Assembly: GCA_937975735.1 (NCBI GenBank)
Contig: CALJUI010000227.1
Coordinates: forward strand, 1 to 7,090
Length of the DNA stretch: 7,090 bases
Reading direction: 5' to 3'
Source of the DNA: an uncultured Rubrivivax sp.
GTDB taxonomy: Bacteria; Pseudomonadota; Gammaproteobacteria; Burkholderiales; Burkholderiaceae_C
Made by a program: the position numbers and the translations under genes. Shown in pieces: positions 1 to 7,090 of the stretch; position 1 is the first letter of the stretch; each line of letters begins with the position of its first letter. The notes under the pieces are model-generated. The model saw only the letters and a program-made list of their open reading frames with translations, searched no databases and had not been told where the DNA came from.

Positions 1-833
1 TGCGCCGGCGTGACCTTGACGACGCCGGTGCCGAATTCGCGGTCGACGTAGGCGTCGGCGATCACGGGGATCGTGCGGTCGGTCAGCGGCAGCCGCACCA
101 GCTTGCCGACCAGCGCGGCGTAGCGCTCGTCGTCCGGATGCACCATCACCGCGACGTCGCCGAGCATCGTCTCGGGCCGGGTCGTCGCGACCACGACGCT
201 GCCGCTGCCGTCTTCGAGCGGATAGCGAATGTGCCAGAGGAAGCCGTCCTCCTCCTCGCTCTCGACCTCCAGGTCCGACACCGCCGACTTCAGCTTCGGG
301 TCCCAGCTCACCAGCCGCTGGCCGCGGTAGATCAGACCTTCGTCGTAGAGGCGGACGAAGGTCTCGGTGACGACCCTGGACAGGCCCTCGTCCATCGTGA
401 AGTACTCGTGCTTCCAGCTCACCGAGTCGCCCATGCGGCGCATCTGATTCGTGATCGTCGCCCCCGAGGTCGCCTTCCAGTCCCAGACCTGGGCGACGAA
501 GTTCTTGCGCCCGAGATCGTGACGGCTGACGCCGTTGTCCTGCAGCTGGCGCTCGACGACGATCTGCGTGGCGATGCCGGCGTGGTCGGTGCCGGGCACC
601 CACAGGGTGTTGAAGCCGCGCATCCGGTGATAGCGGGTCAGCGCGTCCATCACCGTCTGGTTGAACGCGTGCCCCATGTGCAGCGTGCCGGTCACGTTCG
701 GCGGCGGCAGCTGGATGCAGAAGGAGGGCCGGGCCGGATCGAGGGTCGGCTCGTAGACGCCGCTGGACTGCCACAACGGTCCCCAGCGGGCTTCGATGGC
801 GGCGGGTTCGAAGGACTTCGGCAAGGCGGTCAT
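1..833 (-). CDS. valS: Valyl-tRNA synthetase, N-terminal 277 residues (cut by left edge)
   Basis: This cytoplasmic class I aminoacyl-tRNA synthetase charges tRNA-Val with valine and edits mischarged threonine. Reading down the minus strand from the ATG at 833-831, the protein starts [20 protein letters not shown]. The ATP-binding HIGH-type signature is present as [14 protein letters not shown] (HMGH at residues 52-55), followed by [10 protein letters not shown] (81-90), the ValS-typical [11 protein letters not shown] (130-140) and FTMDEGLS (145-152), and WDPKL (177-181). The CP1 editing domain begins near residue 200 and shows [11 protein letters not shown] (216-226) and the TG-V-KVTPA segment at the cut end. 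Missing beyond the edge are the rest of the editing domain, KMSKS, the anticodon-binding domain and the C-terminal coiled coil; the family is normally about 950 residues. The start fits E. coli ValS, whose HMGH lies at a similar distance from its N-terminus. No Shine-Dalgarno sequence precedes this ATG. The gene is divergent from the S41 protease gene. Identity is very secure. Confidence 0.97.
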   Translation of the reverse strand, partial: MTALPKSFEPAAIEARWGPLWQSSGVYEPTLDPARPSFCIQLPPPNVTGTLHMGHAFNQTVMDALTRYHRMRGFNTLWVPGTDHAGIATQIVVERQLQDNGVSRHDLGRKNFVAQVWDWKATSGATITNQMRRMGDSVSWKHEYFTMDEGLSRVVTETFVRLYDEGLIYRGQRLVSWDPKLKSAVSDLEVESEEEDGFLWHIRYPLEDGSGSVVVATTRPETMLGDVAVMVHPDDERYAALVGKLVRLPLTDRTIPVIADAYVDREFGTGVVKVTPA

Positions 834-866
834 GGCGATACAAAGCGACACGCTTTCGCGTGTCAA
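834..866 (-). promoter_or_regulatory. Candidate valS promoter, very close to the start codon
   Basis: On the minus strand a perfect -35 hexamer TTGACA occupies 866-861. A 17-nt spacer leads to TTGTAT at 843-838, which matches the sigma70 -10 consensus at only three of six positions. Only four bases (CGCC) separate it from the valS ATG. With normal geometry, transcription would begin inside or at the edge of the start codon, implying a leaderless or near-leaderless message, which would agree with the lack of a ribosome binding site. The weak -10 makes this tentative; a promoter further upstream, within the 125-bp divergent gap, is equally possible. Confidence 0.4.
847..864. repeat. Perfect 7-bp inverted repeat (hairpin) upstream of valS
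   Basis: GACACGC (847-853) and GCGTGTC (858-864) are perfect inverted copies around a 4-base loop. The repeat overlaps the TTGACA hexamer and fills most of the spacer of the candidate valS promoter, so it could be an operator. If transcription starts further upstream, it could instead fold in the valS leader 13 bases before the ATG. No T-tract follows on either strand, so it is not an intrinsic terminator, and nothing resembling a T-box is visible. Confidence 0.5.
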
Positions 867-948
867 CGATCCTGTCGGTCGGGGAGTTCCAGATTGTAGG
901 TCGTGCTAGTGTGCGGCCGACGCCGAACGTCCACCCCGCCCGACCGCC

Positions 949-952
949 GGAG
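949..952 (+). promoter_or_regulatory. Ribosome binding site deciding the S41 protease start
   Basis: GGAG at 949-952 lies six bases before the ATG at 959. The frame is open further upstream, with another ATG at 860, but only the 959 start places a signal peptide at the N-terminus. I see no convincing sigma70 promoter for this gene in the gap; TGCTAGTGT near 903-911 vaguely resembles an extended -10 but has no partner at a proper distance. Confidence 0.65.
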
Positions 953-958
953 ACCCGC

Positions 959-2308
959 ATGAACCCCCGCCCTCGGCCGCTGCTGGCCCGCACCCGCCTG
1001 ATCCTCGCCCTGGGCCTGACGGCCCTGCTGGCGGCCTGCGGTGGCGGCGGCACAGCGCTGACCTGCGACGCCGCCGACCAGAAGACCTGGCTGCGCAGCT
1101 TCATGGGCGAGTGGTACTTCTGGTACCGCCTGTCGCCGTCGCCCGACCCGGCCGGCTACGCCACGCTGGCCGACTACTTCGACGCCTTGCTCTACAAGGG
1201 CGGTACGCCACCCTTCCCGAGCGACCGCTACAGCGGCTTCGAGAGCACCGAGAGCTTCAACCGCTTCTACGGCGACGGCCAGACTTTGGGCTACGGCATG
1301 TTCGTCGCCGGCGTCGAAGTGCGCGGCCTGCCGGGCGACCCGCTCTACGTGCGCTACATCGAGCCGAGGTCGGACGCCGCCGCCAGGGGCGTGCGCCGCG
1401 GCGACCGCGTGCTGTCGGTCAACGGCCGCAGCGCGTCGGACCTGATCGCCGCAGACGACTTCTCCGTGCTGAGCCCGGCCAACCCGGGCGACCTGCTGAC
1501 GCTCGAGCTCGATGGCGCGACGGGCAGGCGCACGGTCACGCTGACCGCCGCCGTCTACGCGCTGACGCCGGTGCCGACCCATGCGGTCGTGACGACCCCG
1601 CTCGGCCGGCGCATGGGCTACGTCGTGGTCAAGGACATGATCAGCCAGGCGAACTCGCCGATGGAGACCGCCTTCGCCGACTTCAGGCGCCAGGGCGTCG
1701 CCGAGGCGGTGATCGACCTGCGCTACAACGGCGGCGGCCTGGTCTCGGTGGCCTCGCTGCTCGGCGCCTACGTCGGCGGCGTGCGCACCGCGGGCCAGAC
1801 CTTCGCGCAGCTGCTCTACAACGACCAGCGCTCGGCGATCAACAACCAGACCTTCACCTTCCAGAACCCGAGCTCGGCGCTCGGCCTCGCCAAGGTCTAC
1901 GTGCTGGCCGGGCCGCGCACCTGCTCGGCCAGCGAGCAGATCGTCAACGGCCTGCGGCCCTTCACCAACGTGGTCGTGATCGGCGACACGACCTGTGGCA
2001 AGCCGGTCGGCTCATTGCCGCGGTCGAACTGCGGCCAGACCTTCAGCGCGATCAACTTCGAGTCCGTCAACGCGCGCACCGAGGGCCGCTACTTCGACGG
2101 CTTCGAGCCGACCTGCCGCGTCGCCGAGGACTTCACGCGCGCGCTCGGCACCTCGACCGAGCCGCTGCTGCAGGCGGCGATGCAGCATGCCGACAGCGGC
2201 GCCTGCCCGTTGCCGACTGCCGCCGAGCGCGAAAGGCCGATGCGCCGGCTGACGCCGGCGGAGCGGGTGGCCGAGCCGGGCGAGCGCCAGGGCATGCTGG
2301 CACGCTGA
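959..2308 (+). CDS. S41 family (C-terminal processing type) serine protease lipoprotein with PDZ domain
   Basis: A 449-residue exported protease. The N-terminus has an Arg-rich n-region, a hydrophobic core and the lipobox LLAAC, with Cys27 as the predicted lipidated residue. The following Gly (no Asp at +2) suggests outer-membrane sorting. Residues about 36-105 (WYFWYRLSP, ADYFDALLY) resemble the S41 N-terminal domain, and 108-198 form a PDZ domain (SDAAARGVRRGDRVLSVNG at 138-156). The catalytic domain shows DLRYNGGG (253-260). The serine is in TCSASE (Ser323) and the lysine in GDTTCGKPVG (Lys348). The 25-residue Ser-Lys spacing equals that of E. coli Prc, so the dyad looks intact. Such enzymes cleave proteins in the periplasm, often from the C-terminus; the substrate here is unknown. 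Six further cysteines (36, 322, 346, 358, 386, 416) are unusual for S41. The end is convergent with guaC, one base apart. The start is chosen from the signal peptide and GGAG; the longer 860 start adds 33 residues that would bury the signal peptide. The family call is firm, the physiological role open. Confidence 0.93.
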   Translation: MNPRPRPLLARTRLILALGLTALLAACGGGGTALTCDAADQKTWLRSFMGEWYFWYRLSPSPDPAGYATLADYFDALLYKGGTPPFPSDRYSGFESTESFNRFYGDGQTLGYGMFVAGVEVRGLPGDPLYVRYIEPRSDAAARGVRRGDRVLSVNGRSASDLIAADDFSVLSPANPGDLLTLELDGATGRRTVTLTAAVYALTPVPTHAVVTTPLGRRMGYVVVKDMISQANSPMETAFADFRRQGVAEAVIDLRYNGGGLVSVASLLGAYVGGVRTAGQTFAQLLYNDQRSAINNQTFTFQNPSSALGLAKVYVLAGPRTCSASEQIVNGLRPFTNVVVIGDTTCGKPVGSLPRSNCGQTFSAINFESVNARTEGRYFDGFEPTCRVAEDFTRALGTSTEPLLQAAMQHADSGACPLPTAAERERPMRRLTPAERVAEPGERQGMLAR

Positions 2309-2309
2309 A

Positions 2310-3287
2310 CTACATGAACAGGTGCTCGCCGGCGTTCTCGCCGCCGAGGATGACGTAGTTCACCTTCTTCAGGTCGGCCAGCGCGACGCCGCCGGCATAG
2401 CTGATCGAACTCTGCACGTCCTCGCGCATCTCGCGCAAGGTGTCGGCCAGCCGGCCCTTGATCGGCTCGAGGATGCGCTTGCCCTCGACGTGCTTGTACT
2501 CGCCCTTGTTGAAGTCCGACGCGCTGCCGTAGTACTCCTTGTAGAGCTTGCCGTCGACCTCGACGGTGGCGCCCGGCGACTCCTCGTGGCCGGCGAACAG
2601 CGAGCCCACCATCACCATCGCGGCGCCGAAGCGCACGCTCTTGGCGATGTCGCCGTGGTGGCGGATGCCGCCGTCGGCGATGATCGGCTTGGTCGCCACG
2701 CGCGCGCACCACTTCAGCGCCGACAGCTGCCAGCCGCCGGTGCCGAAGCCGGTCTTGAGCTTCGTGATGCAGACCTTGCCCGGCCCGACGCCGACCTTGG
2801 TCGCGTCGGCGCCCCAGTTCTCCAGGTCGATCACGGCCTCCGGCGTGGCCACGTTGCCGGCGATCACGAAGGTCTGCGGCAGGCGCTGCTTGATGTGCTC
2901 GATCGTCCTGCGCACGCTCTCGGCGTGGCCGTGCGCGATGTCGATCGTGATGTAGTCCGCACCCACGCCCTCGGCCGCCAGCTGGTCGATCATCGCGAAG
3001 TCGGCCGGCTTGACGCCGCTGCTCAGCGAGACGAACAGCCCCAGCTCGCGCATGCGCCGGGCGTAGGCCACGCCGTCGAGGTCGAAGCGGTGCATCACGT
3101 AGAAGTAGCCCTCGCGGGCCAGGAACTCGCTGATCGGTTCGTCGATCACCGTCTTCATGTTCGCCGGCACCACCGGCAGCAGGAAGCGGCGGGGGCCGAA
3201 CTCGACCGAGGCGTCGCACTCGGCGCGGCTGTCGACGCGGCATTTGCGCGGCAACAGCAGGATGTTGTCGTAGTCGAAGATCTCCAT
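2310..3287 (-). CDS. guaC: GMP reductase, short Firmicutes-like type
   Basis: This cytoplasmic enzyme reduces GMP to IMP with NADPH, releasing ammonia, and so returns guanine nucleotides to the adenine branch of purine metabolism. The 325-residue TIM barrel belongs to the IMPDH/GMPR family but has no CBS (Bateman) domains, which most IMP dehydrogenases carry. The active-site loop reads [20 protein letters not shown] (167-186), with catalytic Cys173. The phosphate-binding segment [14 protein letters not shown] (204-217) and [12 protein letters not shown] (228-239) follow. CITK plus GTGGWQL is the pattern of the S. aureus-type GMP reductase, also 325 residues by my recollection. E. coli GuaC (about 347 residues) has CTTRVKTGVGYPQLSA there, and IMP dehydrogenases have a different loop. 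The N-terminus [16 protein letters not shown] also aligns with the S. aureus enzyme. GGAG at 3298-3295, seven bases ahead of the ATG, supports the start; the stop is TAG. GMP reductase rather than IMPDH is well supported by the loop and length. Confidence 0.93.
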   Translation of the reverse strand: MEIFDYDNILLLPRKCRVDSRAECDASVEFGPRRFLLPVVPANMKTVIDEPISEFLAREGYFYVMHRFDLDGVAYARRMRELGLFVSLSSGVKPADFAMIDQLAAEGVGADYITIDIAHGHAESVRRTIEHIKQRLPQTFVIAGNVATPEAVIDLENWGADATKVGVGPGKVCITKLKTGFGTGGWQLSALKWCARVATKPIIADGGIRHHGDIAKSVRFGAAMVMVGSLFAGHEESPGATVEVDGKLYKEYYGSASDFNKGEYKHVEGKRILEPIKGRLADTLREMREDVQSSISYAGGVALADLKKVNYVILGGENAGEHLFM

Positions 3288-3294
3288 GCGCAGG

Positions 3295-3298
3295 CTCC
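3295..3298 (-). promoter_or_regulatory. Ribosome binding site of guaC
   Basis: On the minus strand GGAG (3298-3295) sits seven bases before the ATG at 3287-3285. It supports the start that gives the family-typical 325-residue length. Confidence 0.65.
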
Positions 3299-3373
3299 GT
3301 CAGGCTTGAGAAGAGCACTTGACCTGGCGGGCGCGGCGGCCTCCCGGAGCGCGGGGGCGGCATCCCGGACGCC

Positions 3374-3399
3374 AGAATTTGGGCCCGGTGGCCAATTCT
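3374..3399. repeat. Imperfect inverted repeat with an overlapping TAGAAT (-10-like) hexamer
   Basis: AGAATT (3374-3379) and AATTCT (3394-3399) are perfect inverted arms. The inner GG (3381-3382) and CC (3392-3393) extend the pairing if T3380 is bulged. On the minus strand TAGAAT covers 3400-3395 and could be the guaC -10, giving a leader of roughly 100 nt. The nearest -35-like hexamer, TTGAGT at 3427-3422, is 21 bases away, which is too far for standard spacing. The repeat could be an operator for either divergent gene; that reading is inferred from position only. Confidence 0.35.
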
Positions 3400-3460
3400 A
3401 CGCGGCCCCCCGGCGCCGCGCACTCAAGTCGAACGCGATCACGCCGAAGTCGCGGGGGCC

Positions 3461-5299
3461 ATGTCCTCGCCCACCGCCGGCCCGACCGCGCCGCCGCGCC
3501 TCCGCGGCTGGCTGCGTCGCCTGTGGCGCCGGCAGGACCCCCCGGGGGCCGGGTCGGCGCAGCTGCTGCGGCTGTTCGAGGACTCCGACAGCGGGCTGCT
3601 GACCTGCAGCGGCGATGGCCTGGTGACGCTGTGCAGCCGAGTCGCGGCCCGGCTGTTCGGCACCGGTGCCGAGCAGGTGGTCGGCACGCCGGTGGCGAGC
3701 TGGCTGGTGCCGCTGGGCGGGGATGCCGCGGCGCTGGTCACCGGGCAGTGGGAGACGACCGCGCGGCGCGCCTCGGGCGAGTCCTTCCCGGTCGAGCTGA
3801 CGGTCAGCACCGCCCAGGTCGACGGGCGCGAGCAGCGCATCCTGATCCTGCGCGACATCTCCGAGCGCAAGCTGGTGCAGGAACGGCTGGCCTACCTGGC
3901 CAGCTTCGACAGCCTGACCGGGCTGCCCAACCGCGCGCTGTTCCGCGAGCGGCTGGAGGGCGCGATGCAGCGCGCACGGCGCAGCGGCTCGCCGATGGCG
4001 CTGATGTTCCTCGACCTCGACCACTTCAAGGTCATCAACGACAGCCTCGGCCACGACGTCGGCGACCGCCTGCTGCAGCATCTGGCCGAGATGCTGAAGG
4101 CCTGCGTGCGCGCCGGCGACCGCGTCGACCGACACCATGGCGAGGACGCCTTCACGATCTCGCGCCTGGGTGGCGACGAGTTCACCGTGATCGCCGAGGG
4201 CGTGGCCGGCCCCGAGGACGCTGCGGTGATCGCCCGCCGCATCCTCGACGCGGTCGAGCAGCCCTTCGCCTGGGACGGTCAGGAACTGCACGTGTCGGCG
4301 AGCATCGGCATCTCGATGTTCCCCCTCGACGACACCGACCTCGACGGCCTGATCCGCCACACCGACATGGCGATGTACCGGTCGAAGTCGATGGGCCGCG
4401 GCGTCTACAGCTTCTACAGCGAGGAGCTCAGCGCCGAGGTCGCGGCGCGGCTGTCGCTGGAGAACAACCTGCGCCGCGCGCTCGAGCGCAGCGAGTTCGT
4501 GCTGCACTACCAGCCCAAGGCGCGGCTCGACAACGGCGAGATCACCGGTGTCGAGGCGCTGATCCGCTGGCACAACCCGGGCCACGGCACGGTGTCGCCC
4601 GACCGCTTCATCGGCGTGCTGGAGGACAGCGGGCTGATCCTGCCGGTCGGCGCCTGGGCCATCCGCCATGCGCTCGCGGAGCTCGCCGCCTGGGACCGCG
4701 CCGGCCTGCCGCCGCTGACGATGGCGATCAATCTGTCGGCGCGGCAGTTCCGCCAGCCCTTCCTGGCCCGCTACATCGCCGACGCGCTGGCCGAGGCCGA
4801 CATCGCGCCGACGCGGCTCGAGCTCGAGCTGACCGAGAGCCTGCTGATGGAGGACAACGAGACCACCCGCGGCGTGCTCGCCGCGCTGGCCGAGATGGGC
4901 GTGCGCGTCGCGATGGACGACTTCGGCACCGGCCACTCGTCGCTGAGCTACCTCAAGCGATTCGACATCGACACGCTGAAGATCGACCGGTCCTTCGTCA
5001 GCGAGCTGCCGCACGACACCGAGGACAACGCGATCGCCACGGCCATCGTCGCGATGGGCCACAGCCTGAACATGAAGGTCGTCGCCGAGGGCGTCGAGAC
5101 CCAGGCCCAGGCCGACTTCCTGGCCTGGCTCGGCTGCGACGAGATGCAGGGCTACCTGCTCAGCCGGCCGCTGCCGCCGGCGCAGCTGCTGCCCTGGCTG
5201 ATCCAGCGCAACGAACCGTCGCTGGGGCCGCTGGCCCACGACGACGGGCCGCCGACCCTGCTGACGCTGGAGACCATCCCTGGCGAGTGGGCCGACTGA
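3461..5299 (+). CDS. PAS-GGDEF-EAL protein: bifunctional c-di-GMP synthase/phosphodiesterase candidate
   Basis: A 612-residue signalling protein with no transmembrane segment. Residues 1-30 are basic and Trp/Arg-rich (RLRGWLRRLWRRQ, 13-25), about 35-135 form a PAS-like sensor ending in LRDISERK, about 140-320 a GGDEF domain and 330-580 an EAL domain. The GGDEF domain keeps FDSLTGLPNR (149-158), DLDHFKVIND (185-194) and LGGDEF (236-241). The EAL domain keeps EALIR (365-369), Asn424, Glu456, Asp486-Asp487 (DDFGTG), Lys507, Glu543 and Gln563, with spacings matching the catalytic set of P. aeruginosa RocR as I recall it. Both diguanylate cyclase and phosphodiesterase activity are therefore possible; the net direction cannot be read from sequence. 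RAGD (217-220) resembles the inhibitory RxxD site, but 16 residues rather than the usual five separate it from GGDEF. The PAS ligand is unknown. The ATG at 3461 has only a close G-run (3454-3458) as ribosome site, so the start is moderately certain. uvrD follows after 22 bp. Domain calls are secure. Confidence 0.94.
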   Translation: MSSPTAGPTAPPRLRGWLRRLWRRQDPPGAGSAQLLRLFEDSDSGLLTCSGDGLVTLCSRVAARLFGTGAEQVVGTPVASWLVPLGGDAAALVTGQWETTARRASGESFPVELTVSTAQVDGREQRILILRDISERKLVQERLAYLASFDSLTGLPNRALFRERLEGAMQRARRSGSPMALMFLDLDHFKVINDSLGHDVGDRLLQHLAEMLKACVRAGDRVDRHHGEDAFTISRLGGDEFTVIAEGVAGPEDAAVIARRILDAVEQPFAWDGQELHVSASIGISMFPLDDTDLDGLIRHTDMAMYRSKSMGRGVYSFYSEELSAEVAARLSLENNLRRALERSEFVLHYQPKARLDNGEITGVEALIRWHNPGHGTVSPDRFIGVLEDSGLILPVGAWAIRHALAELAAWDRAGLPPLTMAINLSARQFRQPFLARYIADALAEADIAPTRLELELTESLLMEDNETTRGVLAALAEMGVRVAMDDFGTGHSSLSYLKRFDIDTLKIDRSFVSELPHDTEDNAIATAIVAMGHSLNMKVVAEGVETQAQADFLAWLGCDEMQGYLLSRPLPPAQLLPWLIQRNEPSLGPLAHDDGPPTLLTLETIPGEWAD

Positions 5300-5309
5300 A
5301 CGCGACTTC

Positions 5310-5315
5310 TAGAAT
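5310..5315 (+). promoter_or_regulatory. TAGAAT -10-like hexamer placed for a leaderless uvrD transcript
   Basis: TAGAAT matches the sigma70 -10 consensus at five of six positions. Six bases (GGCTGC) separate it from the ATG at 5322, so a start at the usual distance from a -10 falls on the A of the start codon. No purine-rich ribosome site precedes the ATG apart from the hexamer itself, which fits a leaderless message. No good -35 is present: the sequence 17 bases upstream lies in the end of the GGDEF-EAL gene and reads GTGGGC. Read-through from the upstream gene is a competing or additional source of uvrD mRNA. Confidence 0.45.
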
Positions 5316-5321
5316 GGCTGC

Positions 5322-7090
<1,769 letters not shown>

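Larger units (their letters stand above)
3288..3460. other. Divergent intergenic region between guaC and the GGDEF-EAL gene
   Basis: This 173-bp stretch must hold the 5' regions of guaC (minus strand) and the GGDEF-EAL gene (plus strand). The guaC ribosome binding site lies at 3298-3295. The only AT-rich island is 3374-3400, which contains an imperfect inverted repeat and, on the minus strand, a TAGAAT hexamer. The rest is very GC-rich, including a 6-bp stem at 3401-3406/3415-3420 without a T-tract. I see no purine-riboswitch or c-di-GMP-riboswitch features, and no well-spaced sigma70 promoter for the plus-strand gene. Confidence 0.6.

Noticed and set aside
138..899. 253-codon plus-strand open frame at the left end
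   Set aside because: It is antisense to valS, whose minus-strand frame has HMGH and the editing-domain motifs.
860..958. Upstream ATG giving a 33-residue longer S41 protease
   Set aside because: It would bury the lipoprotein signal peptide, overlaps the hairpin near valS and has no good ribosome site; the ATG at 959 has GGAG six bases upstream.
3401..3420. GC hairpin (CGCGGC/GCCGCG) as a terminator
   Set aside because: It has no T-tract on either side, lies between divergent genes where no terminator is expected, and short GC stems are common by chance at this composition.
2089..3423. 444-codon open frame on the minus strand overlapping guaC and the end of the S41 gene
   Set aside because: Its translation is Arg/Gly/Ala-rich low-complexity without recognisable motifs. 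It is an out-of-frame shadow of guaC, typical of high-GC coding DNA.
3398..5239. Long antisense frame (613 codons) and overlapping same-strand frame (3319-5358) across the GGDEF-EAL gene
   Set aside because: Only the 3461-5299 frame shows conserved domains; the other translations are biased shadows.

Overview
The window is GC-rich throughout (about 70% by eye, G/C-dominated third codon positions) and densely coding. It carries five protein genes, two of them cut by the window edges. Protein resemblance (ValS, UvrD and GuaC compared from memory with E. coli and S. aureus homologues), the GC content and the compact organisation suggest a high-GC betaproteobacterium, probably Burkholderiales of the Rubrivivax/Leptothrix/Methylibium kind. 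That placement is an inference; no rRNA or other taxonomic marker is present.

Layout: (1) 1-833, minus strand: the N-terminal 277 residues of valyl-tRNA synthetase (valS), running off the left edge. (2) 834-958: a 125-bp divergent control region with a perfect TTGACA hexamer and a 7-bp-stem hairpin just before valS. (3) 959-2308, plus strand: an exported lipoprotein protease of family S41 with a PDZ domain and an intact Ser/Lys dyad. (4) 2310-3287, minus strand: a GMP reductase of the short, Firmicutes-like type, convergent with the protease gene and separated from it by one base. (5) 3288-3460: a 173-bp divergent control region. (6) 3461-5299, plus strand: a PAS-GGDEF-EAL protein of cyclic di-GMP turnover with both catalytic motif sets intact. 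(7) 5322-7090, plus strand: the first 589 residues of DNA helicase II (uvrD), running off the right edge.

The genes do not form one pathway: they serve translation, envelope proteolysis, purine salvage, second-messenger signalling and DNA repair. The one conceptual link is that GuaC affects the guanine nucleotide pool from which the GGDEF domain makes c-di-GMP, and the two genes share a divergent intergenic region; this is suggestive only. The GGDEF-EAL gene and uvrD lie 22 bp apart on the same strand and may be partly co-transcribed, although uvrD also has a -10-like hexamer placed for a leaderless transcript.

I see no mobile element, tRNA, rRNA, CRISPR array, phage gene or toxin-antitoxin pair, and no intergenic stretch reaches 300 bp. 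I do not see evidence for an undescribed multi-gene system. The points worth a second look are small: possible leaderless starts, a palindrome centred on the uvrD start codon, cysteines beside the S41 active site, a spacer insertion between the c-di-GMP inhibitory site and the GGDEF motif, and the phylogenetic oddity of the GMP reductase.
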